Below, one piece after another: positions 1-8,689 of a stretch of DNA of 60,168 bases. Origin of the DNA: Allobosea robiniae. GTDB lineage: Bacteria; Pseudomonadota; Alphaproteobacteria; Rhizobiales; Beijerinckiaceae. Below the pieces are notes generated by a model. The model saw only the letters and a program-made list of their open reading frames with translations, did no database searches and was not told the origin of the DNA. The DNA lies in NCBI RefSeq assembly GCF_900102525.1, contig NZ_FNBZ01000012.1:1-60168 (forward strand), read 5' to 3'. The position numbers and the translations under genes are program-made. Every line of letters starts with the position of its first letter. Positions within the stretch are counted from its first letter, which is position 1.

Positions 1-119
1 CCGTCCGGCGAACCGGCATCAGCCTCAGCGTCCTTAGGAAGCGCAGAAGAGGCGCCGCTCAGCGGCGGCGCCGTCTCGATGGCCGGTTTATAGGCCAGGC
101 CCGGATTGGAAGTCAACAC
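1..119 (-). CDS. possible 5' end of a gene running off the left edge
   Basis: On the minus strand a reading frame is open from a GTG at 119 to the window edge and reads as a Pro/Ala/Ser-rich peptide with normal-looking codons (for example LTSNPGLAYKPAIET). The frame is also open for some distance upstream of the GTG, no convincing ribosome binding site precedes it, and no family is recognisable from about 39 residues. It could equally be non-coding. An alternative minus-strand ATG at 19 has a GAGG sequence just before it, but only six codons are visible. Confidence 0.2.
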   Translation of the reverse strand, partial: MLTSNPGLAYKPAIETAPPLSGASSALPKDAEADAGSPD

Positions 120-619
120 GCTCGATGAAGTTTTTTTGACGAAGCGCGTTTCTTTTTCCCGAGGCTGCCAAAACCCGCCTGGAGAGCCTGTTTCCTGGGG
201 TTTTGGACAGGTTCGGCACCGGGCTTGGCTTTGCCCGCCGCAGCTAGCTTGCTCTGCCGCTGTCGGCGCGCGCAGATTTTGCCAGGCAAGGACCGGGGGA
301 TCGAGAAGCCTGGATGTCCCGCCTCGCTCGCCTTGCCTTTTCCGATCGATGAGCCGGCGCTTGGAAAGCCGGTATTCAGTACGTGTGGGCATGCGCGCGC
401 AAGCATCGCGCGGGATCCCGCGAAGGCCGCACAGGCCGTTTCCCAAAACAGCCGCAATCTCTCCGCAGAGGAGATCGTCCACGACCGAGCGGATTGATTC
501 CGGCTTCCGGCGCGGGCATGGTCCTGGCGCGCTTTCGTCAGGACGCGCTCAGGGCGCCTTCGCTGTGCGGAGTTGCCACCAAGGTCTCGAGACAGCCCGC
601 AAGAAGCAGCCGCCACGAT
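120..619. other. intergenic region before the M23 peptidase gene
   Basis: About 500 bases with no gene I can support. Several frames are open on both strands, as expected at this GC content, but none gives a recognisable protein. A T-rich stretch near 129-160 (TTTTTTGACG and TTTCTTTTTCCC) is the only compositional break and could hold promoter elements. No tRNA, repeat or clear terminator was seen. Confidence 0.4.
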
Positions 620-2644
620 ATGAACGCCCATCCCGAGTTCGCACAGCCGGTCGAGCCGCTTGCCCCCGAGGCGGCGGCCCTGCTGGTCGATCTCGGCATC
701 GAGCCGCCGATCCAGCCCGGCGACTCGCGCCAGCAGCCGCTCGACCGTCGCGGCGTCTCGCTGCGCTGGCTTTTTGCCTGCGCCCTCGTCGGCTCCTGCG
801 GCGCAGCCCTGCTCGGCGCTGCGATCCTCGTGGCGATGCGCGGCGACACCAGCTATCCCGAGCAGCCCGAGACGGTCGCCATCCGCGCATCCTCGGCCGC
901 GGGCGATGGCGGCGGGGCCCGCAAGGCCGACAAGCTGGTCACCGACCAGCCGGTCATGTCGGCGCGCCATGCCATGCGGGCGCCGATGTCCCAGCGGACC
1001 GGCGACCGCGAGGTCATCCGCGTCCGGCCCTTCGTCCGCCTCGCTTCCAATCTGTCGCTCACGACCGGCGTCTACGCTTCCAATATCCCGCCCTTCAACC
1101 CGCTTCGCCTCTTCGCCGAAGGCGGGCAGCCCGAAGAGCGCTATGCCGAGCCGGCCCAGGACATGCCGGATGCCGACGTCACCATCGTCAAGCGCGACCT
1201 CGACGATCTGACCCTGCCCTCCGGCAAGCCACAGCTCAGCGATGCCGAAGTGATCTCCCAGATCGAGGAAGAGCGCGCCAACATGGCGAATTCCGGTCGC
1301 CAGCGTGCGCTGCCGATCCCGCCGCAATTGATGCTCAGCCGGACGCTGACCGGTGCGGCGGCGCCGGGCACCGACCTCCTGGCTTATGCTCCGGCGACCG
1401 ATACCCGATTCTCGGGGATCGAGGTCCGCGTCGTCCCGGAGAACCTGACCAACGCACCGAAGACGCCGATCCCGGCTTCGCGCGAGCCCCTCGTCGAGGA
1501 CAAGCTGCTGATGGCCAAGCGCGGCGAGAATTTCGAACAGGTCATGCGCGGCGCCGGCGTCGCCCCCGAGCAGATCCGCGCGATGATCACCGCCTTCGGC
1601 GGCAAGGTCCGCACCTCGGCCCTGCCCGATGGCCAGGTCTTGCAGGTGCTCTACGCGCCGGGCCCTCGCCCCGGCGATTCCCGCCAGATCATGCGCATCT
1701 CGCTGCTCAGCAACGGCCAGCCCGACAGCACGATCGCGATGAACGACAAGGGCGCCTTCGTGCCGGTCGACCTGCCGCGCCAGGATGTGGTCGGTCCGCA
1801 GAAGCCGCAGCGGCGCAATACCGAGGACGGCGACGAGGATGAGGGTTCAGGCGGCGCCCGGCTCTACGAAAGCCTCTACGAGACCGGCGCGCGGCACGAT
1901 CTGCCGCGGCCGCTGGTCGACGAGCTCGTCCGGATCTTCTCCTACGATCTCGATTTCCAGCAGCGCGTCCATGGCGGCGACAATCTGGAGGTGATCTTCA
2001 CCGAGGAAGATGAAGGCGAGCGTGCCGAGATCCTGTCCGCAACCCTGACCGTCAATGGCGAGGCGCGCCGGGTCTTCCGCTACCAGGCGCCCGATGACGG
2101 GCTGATCGAGTATTTCGACGACGAGGGCAAATCGCTCAAGAAGTTCCTGCTGCGCAAGCCGGTCGCCGATGGCGAGCTGCGCTCCGGCTTCGGCATGCGC
2201 TACCACCCGATCATGCGCTATTCGAAGATGCATACCGGCATCGACTGGGCGAACCGGATCGGCACGCCGATTCTTGCCGCCGGCAACGGCACCGTGCTCA
2301 AAGCCGGCTGGTCCTCCGGCTACGGCAAGCATACCGAGATCCAGCACGCCAACGGCTATGTCACCACCTATTCGCATCAATCGAACTTCGCGGCCGGCAT
2401 CGTGCCGGGCGCCAAGGTCCGCCAGGGCCAGGTGATCGGCTATATCGGCACCACCGGCCTCTCCACCGGTCCGCACCTGCATTACGAGGTCCTGGTCAAC
2501 GGCAACTTCGTCAACCCGATGAAGATCCGCGTGCCGCGCGGGCGCGAATTGCAGGGTACGACGCTGGCCGAATTCAAGCGCCAGCGCGATGAGATCCGCA
2601 GCCTGATCGAGAAAGCCGGCGGCACGCTCGCTCAATTGCGTTGA
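620..2644 (+). CDS. M23 family metallopeptidase, membrane-anchored
   Basis: A cell-wall endopeptidase of the LytM/M23 zinc family, expected to cut peptidoglycan cross-links in the periplasm. The 674-residue protein has a short cytoplasmic N-terminus, one membrane segment near residues 50-72 (WLFACALVGSCGAALLGAAI), a long variable region and a C-terminal M23 domain. Zinc ligands are visible as H538 and D542 in HTGID and H621 in HLHYEV, so the domain looks catalytically intact. A stretch near KRGENFEQVMRGAGV resembles the LysM/OapA-like modules seen in related peptidases. I chose the ATG at 620, which gives a sensible N-terminus; the frame stays open upstream to about 383 but that extension looks non-coding. 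The gene stands alone, about 110 bases before the next gene on the same strand. Whether it is an active hydrolase or a morphogenesis factor cannot be told from sequence. Confidence 0.9.
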   Translation: MNAHPEFAQPVEPLAPEAAALLVDLGIEPPIQPGDSRQQPLDRRGVSLRWLFACALVGSCGAALLGAAILVAMRGDTSYPEQPETVAIRASSAAGDGGGARKADKLVTDQPVMSARHAMRAPMSQRTGDREVIRVRPFVRLASNLSLTTGVYASNIPPFNPLRLFAEGGQPEERYAEPAQDMPDADVTIVKRDLDDLTLPSGKPQLSDAEVISQIEEERANMANSGRQRALPIPPQLMLSRTLTGAAAPGTDLLAYAPATDTRFSGIEVRVVPENLTNAPKTPIPASREPLVEDKLLMAKRGENFEQVMRGAGVAPEQIRAMITAFGGKVRTSALPDGQVLQVLYAPGPRPGDSRQIMRISLLSNGQPDSTIAMNDKGAFVPVDLPRQDVVGPQKPQRRNTEDGDEDEGSGGARLYESLYETGARHDLPRPLVDELVRIFSYDLDFQQRVHGGDNLEVIFTEEDEGERAEILSATLTVNGEARRVFRYQAPDDGLIEYFDDEGKSLKKFLLRKPVADGELRSGFGMRYHPIMRYSKMHTGIDWANRIGTPILAAGNGTVLKAGWSSGYGKHTEIQHANGYVTTYSHQSNFAAGIVPGAKVRQGQVIGYIGTTGLSTGPHLHYEVLVNGNFVNPMKIRVPRGRELQGTTLAEFKRQRDEIRSLIEKAGGTLAQLR

Positions 2645-2756
2645 GCGCATGACGGCAGGGCGTTCCGCCGCCCGCTGCGCTTCAGCAACTTGACAGTACG
2701 CGCGCAAGCGGACACCGCGGAAGCAGGCATTCCTCTATCGCGCGAGTTCCGAAGCC

Positions 2757-3674
2757 ATGGTCGCTTCCCTCCTCGTCGTCCTGCCCGTCTTCGGGCTGAT
2801 CGGCCTCGGCTATCTCGCGCGCTGGACGAAGCTCCTCCGCGAGACCACGGGTGAGGGTCTGTCGGATTTCGTCTTCGTCCTCGCCGTGCCCTGCCTGCTG
2901 TTCCGCACGCTCGCCAAGGCCGACATTCCCCTGACCCAGCCATGGGGGTACTGGGTCGCCTATTTCGCCGGCCTCGCCGTGGTCTGGGCGCTGGCCATGG
3001 TCATCGCCTCCCGGTTCTTTGCCCGCAAAGGGCCTGAGCTTGTCGTTTCCGGCTTTGCCGCCGCGCAGTCGAACACCGTCTTCGTCGGCGTGCCGATGAT
3101 CCTGAAGGCCTATGGCGATGCCGGCGCCGTGCCGCTCGGCCTGCTGCTCGCCGTCCATCTGCCGGTCACGATGACGGCAGCGACCTTGCTGGCGGAGGGA
3201 CGCTCGGCCTCGATCCCGCTGCTGATCAAGCGCCTCTTCACCCATCCGATCATCATCGGCATCATCCTGGGCTCGGCGGTGCGCCCGATCGTCGCCTTCA
3301 TTCCCACGCCGGTCTGGACGCTGGTCGACCTGCTCGCCGGCGCCGCCGTGCCCTGCGCGCTCATCAGCCTGGGCATCGCCATGCGCCGCTACGGCCTCGA
3401 ATCGGGGCTCGCCCTGCCGACGGTGCTGAGCGGGCTGAAGCTCGGCCTGCATCCGCTCCTGGTCTATTGGCTGGCGACATGGGTCTTCGAGATGCCGGCC
3501 CACTGGTCCGGGGTGGCGGTGCTGTTCGCCGCCTGCCCTTGCGGGATCAACGCCTATCTCTTCGCCGAGCGCTACCGGCAGGGCGTGGCCGATGCATCGA
3601 GCGCGATCACGCTCTCGACCCTGCTTTCGCTGTTCTCGACCGCGGCTTGGCTGACTTTCCTCGGCGTCGGCTGA
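2757..3674 (+). CDS. AEC family transporter (auxin efflux carrier type)
   Basis: A 305-residue inner-membrane protein almost entirely made of hydrophobic segments, with the two-half layout and conserved Pro/Asn/Gly patches of the AEC/BART superfamily (for example AAQSNTVFVGVPMI in the middle and CPCGINAYLFAERY near the end). Family members export or exchange organic acids or auxin-like compounds; the substrate here cannot be assigned. It ends just before the convergent gluQ gene, with 5 bases between stop codons. The ATG at 2757 fits the first membrane helix; no strong ribosome binding site precedes it. Confidence 0.85.
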   Translation: MVASLLVVLPVFGLIGLGYLARWTKLLRETTGEGLSDFVFVLAVPCLLFRTLAKADIPLTQPWGYWVAYFAGLAVVWALAMVIASRFFARKGPELVVSGFAAAQSNTVFVGVPMILKAYGDAGAVPLGLLLAVHLPVTMTAATLLAEGRSASIPLLIKRLFTHPIIIGIILGSAVRPIVAFIPTPVWTLVDLLAGAAVPCALISLGIAMRRYGLESGLALPTVLSGLKLGLHPLLVYWLATWVFEMPAHWSGVAVLFAACPCGINAYLFAERYRQGVADASSAITLSTLLSLFSTAAWLTFLGVG

Positions 3675-3679
3675 GTTCT

Positions 3680-4576
3680 TCAGGCGAAGCCGAGCTGCCG
3701 GCGGATATCCGCCGCGGTGACGCCATCGTTTCGGAGCGCCGCGAGGCTTTGCGAATCCCGGCTCTTGGCGAGCTTCTGCCCGTCATCGTCGAGCAGCAGG
3801 CGATGGAAGTGATAGAGCGGCGTCGGCAGGCCGAGCAGATGCTGCAGCAGGACATGGACATCCGTCGCCGCTTCCAGATCGCGGCCACGCACGACATGGG
3901 TCACGCCCTGCAAGGCATCATCGACAGTGACAGCCAGATGATAGCTTGTCGGTACGTCCTTGCGGGCGAGCACCACGTCGCCCCAGCGTTCCGGCGCGAT
4001 CTGGACAACGTGCCGGACGTCATCCGCATCGAACACCGTATAGCCCAATGATCCCCCCGCCGCGGCGATCGCCGCCGCCATGTCGAGGCGCAACACATGC
4101 GGCTCCCCGGCCGCGATACGCCGCTCCGCCTCGTCCGGACCGAGCACCTTGCAGAGATTAGGGTAGAGCGGCGCGCCATCGGGATCGACCGGCCAGGGCC
4201 GTCCAGTGACCGCTTCCCGGGCCACGACCGCGTTGCGGATCTCCTGCCGGGAGCAGAAGCAGGGATAGATCAGCCCGCGCTGGCGCAGACTGGCCAGCGC
4301 TCCGGCATAATCGTCGAAATGCGCGGATTGCCGGCGGAAGCCGGGCTCGAACCCGATGCCCAGCCACCCCAGATCCGTCTCGATGCCCTCGACGAATTCC
4401 GGCCGGCACCGTGTCAGGTCGATATCCTCGATCCGCAATAGCAGGCGCCCGCCGAAACGCCGGGCCAGCGCCTCGTTGGTCAGGGCCGACAGCGCATGGC
4501 CGAGATGGAGGCGGCCGTTCGGGCTCGGAGCGAAGCGGAAAACCGGCCGGCTGGAATCGGGTGGAGCGGACGCCAT
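3680..4576 (-). CDS. gluQ: glutamyl-Q tRNA(Asp) synthetase (GluQRS)
   Basis: A truncated glutamyl-tRNA synthetase paralogue that attaches glutamate to the queuosine base at position 34 of tRNA(Asp). The 298-residue length matches the family, which has the catalytic core but no anticodon-binding domain. The N-terminus has FRFAPSPNGRLHLGHAL, with the HIGH-type motif at about residues 24-27. The zinc-binding pattern appears as CFC followed by YPNLC, and a KLAKS sequence near the C-terminus replaces KMSKS. Glutamyl-tRNA synthetase proper is longer, so the call is secure. Convergent with the AEC transporter and divergent from the glycosylase gene. Confidence 0.95.
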   Translation of the reverse strand: MASAPPDSSRPVFRFAPSPNGRLHLGHALSALTNEALARRFGGRLLLRIEDIDLTRCRPEFVEGIETDLGWLGIGFEPGFRRQSAHFDDYAGALASLRQRGLIYPCFCSRQEIRNAVVAREAVTGRPWPVDPDGAPLYPNLCKVLGPDEAERRIAAGEPHVLRLDMAAAIAAAGGSLGYTVFDADDVRHVVQIAPERWGDVVLARKDVPTSYHLAVTVDDALQGVTHVVRGRDLEAATDVHVLLQHLLGLPTPLYHFHRLLLDDDGQKLAKSRDSQSLAALRNDGVTAADIRRQLGFA

Positions 4577-4661
4577 CTCTCCTGTCTAGGGATTGCGCGC
4601 ACCTGCGCCAAGCCGCTCCCTGCTGACGAAACCCGTCGCCTCTGCCATCGATACCGGGACC

Positions 4662-5306
4662 ATGATCGAGAGAATCACATCCAATGCCGATCTCGAGGAG
4701 GGGATGGCCGCGCTGGTCGCCCTCCACCCGGACTGGCAGCCGATCGTCGCGCGCACCGGCCTGCCGCCGCTGAGACTGCGCGAAGGCGGCTTTCCCGGCC
4801 TCGCCGCGATCATCGTCTCGCAGCAATTGTCGGTCGCCAGCGCACGGGCCGTCTGGAACCGCTTCGCCGCGGTCTTCGTGCCGCTGACGCCGGAGCGCGT
4901 GCTGGCCGCGACGGATGATGATATGCGCCTCTCCGGCCTGTCGCGGCCGAAGCAGCGGACCTTGCTCGCGCTCGCAAGCGCACTGGTCGAGCGGCGCTTC
5001 GCCTTCGAGGCGCTCGAACACGCCTCTCCGGAGGAGGTCCATGCGCAGATGACAGCGATCTCGGGCATCGGTCCCTGGACTGCCGATGTCTATCTGCTGT
5101 TCTGCCTCGGACATCGCGACGGCTTCGCGGCCGGCGACCTCGCCATCCAGGAAGCCGCCCGCCACGCCTTCGGTCTGAGCGCTCGCCCGAAACCGGCCGA
5201 GCTTCAGGCGATGGCGGAGGCCTGGCGCCCCTGGCGCGGCGTCGCGGCGCGGCTGCTCTGGGCGGATTATGCCCTGCTGAAGCGCCGCGAGGGCATCAAC
5301 GCCTGA
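4662..5306 (+). CDS. DNA-3-methyladenine glycosylase II (AlkA-type HhH-GPD)
   Basis: A base-excision repair glycosylase that removes alkylated purines from DNA. The 214-residue protein carries the helix-hairpin-helix motif ISGIGPWTADVYLL and, after it, the catalytic aspartate at about residue 159 in the AAGDLAI segment, as expected for HhH-GPD enzymes. It lacks the N-terminal domain of E. coli AlkA, which fits the short alphaproteobacterial form. The ATG at 4662 (MIERITSNADLEEGM) is preferred over a TTG 69 bases upstream. Divergent from gluQ with a short shared promoter region; a repeat palindrome lies between its end and the convergent aldolase. Confidence 0.9.
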   Translation: MIERITSNADLEEGMAALVALHPDWQPIVARTGLPPLRLREGGFPGLAAIIVSQQLSVASARAVWNRFAAVFVPLTPERVLAATDDDMRLSGLSRPKQRTLLALASALVERRFAFEALEHASPEEVHAQMTAISGIGPWTADVYLLFCLGHRDGFAAGDLAIQEAARHAFGLSARPKPAELQAMAEAWRPWRGVAARLLWADYALLKRREGINA

Positions 5307-5334
5307 GCATCACGCCCTCGCGTGGAAACGCGGG

Positions 5335-5370
5335 TCATCCCGGAGGGGGCGAAGCGGAAATCCGGGATCA
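5335..5370. repeat. intergenic palindromic repeat, ATCCCGGA type
   Basis: Inverted arms ATCCCGGA (5337-5344) and TCCGGGAT (5361-5368) flank a short GC-rich loop, in a context (GGTCATCCCGGA and gcgaagc) that is related to the larger element near 39.4 kb. The right arm overlaps the stop codon of the minus-strand aldolase gene. It may act as a bidirectional stem-loop between the convergent glycosylase and aldolase genes. Confidence 0.7.
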
Positions 5371-6147
5371 GCTCCGCGTGATCTTCAGCGCCGTCTGTGC
5401 GGCGGCGCGCAGCATCGACGAATCGCTCATCACGGTGACCATGCGCGCGCCCATGGCAAGGCCCTGCTTGGCGCGCTCCGCCGTCGCGCAATAGAACGCG
5501 ACCGGCTTGTTCACCGCCGAGGCGCGGGCGACGACATGCTTGAGCGCTTCATCGACCTCGCGCGCGGTCGCATCGACCTTCGCCCCGCCGGACAGCGCGA
5601 TCGACAGGTCGGACGGCCCGACGAACAGGGCATCGATCCCGTCCAGCGCCAGGATGTCGTCGACGATCGCCATCGCCTCGCGGGTCTCGATCATCGCGAA
5701 GGTCAGCGAGAAGCGATTCGCTTCCTTCAGATAGCTGTTCTGGTCGAGGCCGGAGGCGCTCAGGCCCCCGTAGCTGCCCCAGCTCCGCTCGCCCATCGGC
5801 GGATACTTGGCATAGGCCGCGAAGCGGCGGGCGTCCTCCATCGTGTTGATCATCGGTGCGATGACGCCGGAGACGCCGCTGTCGAACAGCTTCGAGACGT
5901 TCTGGAACTCGCCGACCGCGATGCGGGCCACCACCGGCTTGCCGGCAGCGTTGATCAGCGGAATCGCCCGGATGACCTCGGCCAGCGTGATCGGCCCGTG
6001 CTGCATGTCGAGCGTGATCGTATCGAAATCCTCCTGCGCGAGCGTCGCCGAGACGGAGGGGTCCGGCAGGCCGCACCAGGCCGAGACGATGCTGTCCCCT
6101 TTGGCGAAGCGATCGGCAAGGGAGGACAGGACGGTGGGCTTGGCCAT
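5368..6147 (-). CDS. HpcH/HpaI family aldolase
   Basis: A class II, metal-dependent aldolase of the 2,4-dihydroxyhept-2-ene-1,7-dioate (HpaI) family, which cleaves or forms pyruvate-derived aldols. The 259-residue protein shows the family signature FDTITLDMQHGPI, the arginine in PVVARI, the metal-binding glutamate in AMIETREA and the aspartate in VGPSDLS. The ATG at 6147 (MAKPTVLSSLADRF) is preferred to a start 18 codons upstream. No neighbouring aromatic-degradation genes are present, so the physiological substrate is unknown. Its stop codon is embedded in the palindromic repeat at 5335-5370. Confidence 0.88.
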   Translation of the reverse strand: MAKPTVLSSLADRFAKGDSIVSAWCGLPDPSVSATLAQEDFDTITLDMQHGPITLAEVIRAIPLINAAGKPVVARIAVGEFQNVSKLFDSGVSGVIAPMINTMEDARRFAAYAKYPPMGERSWGSYGGLSASGLDQNSYLKEANRFSLTFAMIETREAMAIVDDILALDGIDALFVGPSDLSIALSGGAKVDATAREVDEALKHVVARASAVNKPVAFYCATAERAKQGLAMGARMVTVMSDSSMLRAAAQTALKITRS

Positions 6148-6296
6148 GGTGCGTTCATCCGGTTCGAAGCCGCGCTTCGGACGTCGCGGCCATCGACGCA
6201 AGGTTGACCAGTGCGGAGCCGGAAAAGCAAACGGGCGCCCATGCGCCCGTTTCAGAGACGTCCTGCGTCAACCGGGATGCGCCCGGCAGGTGTAAC

Positions 6297-6620
6297 TTAC
6301 CGACCGGCCTGGATGTCGTCGGCCGCCTTGATCAGCAGCTCGGTCATCACGGTGCGGATCTCGGTATCCGCGACGGTGATCCCGGCGAGCGCGAAGTCGT
6401 TCTTGACCTTGCGCACCACGTCCTCGTCGCCGGCCTCCTCGAAATCGGCCACGACGACCGACTTGGCATAGGCTTCGGCATCCGCCCCGCTCTTGGCGAG
6501 CTTCTCGGCAGCCCAGAGCCCGAGCAGCTTGTTGCGCCGGGCGGTCGCCTTGAAGCGCAGCTCCTCGTCATGGGCGAACTTGTTCTCGTAGGCGTCCTTG
6601 CGCTGGTCGAAGGTCGTCAT
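6297..6620 (-). CDS. DUF1476 protein, F1-ATPase inhibitor zeta subunit
   Basis: A 107-residue protein beginning MTTFDQRKDAYENKFAHDEE, the conserved start of DUF1476. In Paracoccus denitrificans this family is the zeta subunit that inhibits the F1Fo-ATPase, using its N-terminal helix as an IF1-like inhibitor. The rest is a helical bundle with a conserved NKLLGLWAAEKLA core. The inhibitory region looks complete. In free-living relatives the inhibitory strength varies, so function in this organism is inferred. It is divergent from purC across about 345 bases. Confidence 0.9.
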   Translation of the reverse strand: MTTFDQRKDAYENKFAHDEELRFKATARRNKLLGLWAAEKLAKSGADAEAYAKSVVVADFEEAGDEDVVRKVKNDFALAGITVADTEIRTVMTELLIKAADDIQAGR

Positions 6621-6965
6621 GCGGCGTCCATGTCCTCGTCTGGGGAAATACCGTTCAATCATATAGGTCGCCGGTCGAGCGAGGGCCAGCCTCGATCCGT
6701 GTCTTCAGCGGTCTTTAAGCGTCCGCAGGCACGCAAATGCCGGTTTGTTGCGTTTGCGGCGCGGAGGCTCCATATAGCAGGCGCGGGGCCACCTCCGGTG
6801 TTTCCGCACGCAACCGGCACCGTTGCCGCCGCTGGATTCGCACCCGCCGAGTCCGACAGGCCGACGACGCCGGCAAGAACAGAACAGGGGCCAGATCCCG
6901 CCGCGACCCCATCGCGTCCAGAGAAGGGCCGACCTTTGGATTTCCTCAAGCCACGGTACATACCC
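6621..6965. other. intergenic region between the zeta-subunit gene and purC
   Basis: About 345 bases between divergent genes, so it should hold both promoters. A possible TATAGC element occurs near 6773 with TTGCGT-like sequence upstream, but the spacing (about 19) is loose and I do not assign it. Frames are open but give no recognisable protein; no riboswitch fold was recognised. Confidence 0.4.
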
Positions 6966-7730
6966 ATGAATCGCCGCCGTCGCATTTACGAAGGCAAGGC
7001 GAAGGTCCTCTATGAAGGACCCGAGCCCGGTACGCTGATCCAGCATTTCAAGGATGACGCCACCGCCTTCAATGCCAAGAAGCATGAAGTGATCGACGGC
7101 AAGGGCGTGCTCAACAACCGCATCTCCGAGCACATCTTCTCGAATCTCAACGATATCGGCGTGCCCACGCATTTCATCCGCCGGCTGAACATGCGCGAGC
7201 AGCTCATCCGCGAGGTCGAGATCATCCCGCTCGAGGTCGTTGTGCGCAACATCGCCGCCGGTTCGCTGGCGACGCGCCTCGGGCTCGAGGAAGGCACGCA
7301 GCTGCCGCGCTCGATCATCGAGTTCTACTACAAGAACGACGCGCTCAGCGACCCGATGGTCTCGGAAGAGCACATCACCGCCTTCGGCTGGGCAACGCCG
7401 CAGGAGATCGACGACATCATGGCGCTCGCCATCCGCGTCAACGACTTCCTCTCCGGCCTGTTCTTGGGCGCCGGCATCCGCCTCGTCGACTTCAAGATGG
7501 AGACGGGCCGCCTCTGGGAAGGCGAGATGATGCGCATCGTCGTCGCCGACGAGATCAGCCCCGATTCCTGCCGTCTCTGGGACATCAAGTCCAAGGACAA
7601 GATGGACAAGGACCGCTTCCGCCGCGACATGGGCGGCCTGATCGAGGCCTATTCCGAGGTGGCCCGCCGCCTCGGCATTCTCGGCGAGAACGAGAACCCC
7701 GGTCCGGCCGGCCCGCGCCTGGTGCAGTGA
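6966..7730 (+). CDS. purC: phosphoribosylaminoimidazole-succinocarboxamide synthase
   Basis: SAICAR synthetase, which joins aspartate to CAIR with ATP in purine biosynthesis. The 254-residue protein starts MNRRRRIYEGKAKVLYEG, the typical PurC N-terminus, and contains the family segments LEVVVRNIAAGSL and DEISPDSCRLWD. The ATG at 6966 fits the family length; the long open frame upstream is not protein-like. A strong hairpin terminator follows within about 30 bases, so purC may often be transcribed separately from the lipoprotein and purSQ genes downstream. Confidence 0.97.
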   Translation: MNRRRRIYEGKAKVLYEGPEPGTLIQHFKDDATAFNAKKHEVIDGKGVLNNRISEHIFSNLNDIGVPTHFIRRLNMREQLIREVEIIPLEVVVRNIAAGSLATRLGLEEGTQLPRSIIEFYYKNDALSDPMVSEEHITAFGWATPQEIDDIMALAIRVNDFLSGLFLGAGIRLVDFKMETGRLWEGEMMRIVVADEISPDSCRLWDIKSKDKMDKDRFRRDMGGLIEAYSEVARRLGILGENENPGPAGPRLVQ

Positions 7731-7758
7731 GCGCCATCGCACGGCCACGATTGCGAAT

Positions 7759-7786
7759 GAAACGGGAGCGCATGCGCTCCCGTTTT
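7759..7786 (+). terminator. intrinsic terminator of purC
   Basis: A perfect 26-base palindrome at 7760-7785 with arms AAACGGGAGC and GCTCCCGTTT around a GCATGC loop, ending in TTTT. It lies 29 bases after the purC stop codon and has the form of a rho-independent terminator. The ATG in its loop (7772) is also the best start codon of the next gene. Confidence 0.8.
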
Positions 7787-8359
7787 CATGTCGCGGCCCT
7801 GCTTCTTGCGAGTAGCCTCCTGCTCGGCGCCTGCTCGCATCATTTCGGGCCGGGCATTGCCGACCTGCCGGCCTCGCAGGGTTGGGAGCCCCTGCCGATC
7901 GGCTCCTGGGTGCTGAACGACGGGCTCGAAGCCCGCTCGATGGTGTTCTGCCCGCGCGACAGCTGCACGCGGCAGGGCTTCGCCGCGGTCATCGCCCTCG
8001 AAGGCGATCAGGCCCGCGACATGGAAAAGGCCCTGTCGGAAAGTCCGGCGAGCCTCGGGCAGGCCTTCGCCCGCTTGGCGGCAGCGAAGGCGGCCGAGCG
8101 CCGCAAGGCGCAGCGCAAGCAGAAGAAGAAGCCGGATGCGAAACCGGAAGCCCGCAGCGCGACCGATGTCGCCCGCATCGATTCGACCGAAGCCAAGGGC
8201 GTTCTCGTCACGATCCGCTCGCTCGACAGGACGGATCGCCAGGCCGTCACCGCGATCATCTATGGCCGCGAAAGCGACCGTCTCGTTCTGGCCCTCGCCG
8301 TGAGCGAGACGGCCGAGGCCGCTCGCCGCGATGCCCAGGCCGCCTGGCGCAGCCGCTGA
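7772..8359 (+). CDS. hypothetical lipoprotein
   Basis: A 195-residue protein with a lipoprotein signal: positive N-terminus, hydrophobic segment VAALLLASSLLLGAC and a lipobox LGAC, so it is expected to be lipidated at that cysteine and held in the envelope. The mature part has two further cysteines (FCPRDSC) and a strongly basic segment KAAERRKAQRKQKKKP in the middle. I do not recognise the family. Starts at 7772 or 7757 (both ATG) are possible; both lie in or next to the purC terminator hairpin. It sits between purC and purS, but nothing in its sequence suggests a purine role. Confidence 0.75.
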   Translation: MRSRFHVAALLLASSLLLGACSHHFGPGIADLPASQGWEPLPIGSWVLNDGLEARSMVFCPRDSCTRQGFAAVIALEGDQARDMEKALSESPASLGQAFARLAAAKAAERRKAQRKQKKKPDAKPEARSATDVARIDSTEAKGVLVTIRSLDRTDRQAVTAIIYGRESDRLVLALAVSETAEAARRDAQAAWRSR

Positions 8360-8383
8360 TTCACGTGAAACCGCGGGAAACGG

Positions 8384-8412
8384 TTGAGCCCGCCCCGATT
8401 CGCCTCTAAAGC
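8384..8412 (+). promoter_or_regulatory. candidate promoter of purSQ
   Basis: TTGAGC (8384-8389) and TAAAGC (8407-8412) are separated by exactly 17 bases and lie about 32 bases before the purS start. A 10-base palindrome TTCACGTGAA (8360-8369) lies just upstream and could be an operator. The -10 match is only partial. Confidence 0.35.
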
Positions 8413-8443
8413 ACCCCGATAAAGCCCGCGCTCGGAGAACCCC

Positions 8444-8686
8444 ATGAAAGCCCGCGTCACCGTCACCCTGAAGAACGGCGTGCTCGATCCGCAGGGCAAG
8501 GCGATCGAGGGCGCGCTCAAGTCGCTCGACATCGCCGGCGTCGAGTCGGTGCGCCAGGGCAAGGTCTTCGACATCGAGCTCTCGGGCTCGGACAAGGCCG
8601 CTGCGGAAGCCGCCCTCAAGGCCGCCTGCGAAAAGCTCCTCGCCAACACCGTGATCGAGAACTACCGCGTCGAGATCGGAGCCTGA
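8444..8686 (+). CDS. purS: phosphoribosylformylglycinamidine synthase subunit PurS
   Basis: The small subunit of the three-part FGAM synthase (PurS-PurQ-PurL), which holds the glutaminase and synthase subunits together. At 80 residues, starting MKARVTVTLKNGVLDPQGKA, it matches the family closely. A GGAGA ribosome binding site precedes the ATG. purQ follows after 3 bases, so the two are co-translated. The synthase gene purL is not in this window. Confidence 0.96.
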   Translation: MKARVTVTLKNGVLDPQGKAIEGALKSLDIAGVESVRQGKVFDIELSGSDKAAAEAALKAACEKLLANTVIENYRVEIGA

Positions 8687-8689
8687 GCG

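Noticed and set aside
225..497. 90-codon frame before the M23 gene
   Set aside because: No ribosome binding site or recognisable protein features; composition fits a chance open frame.
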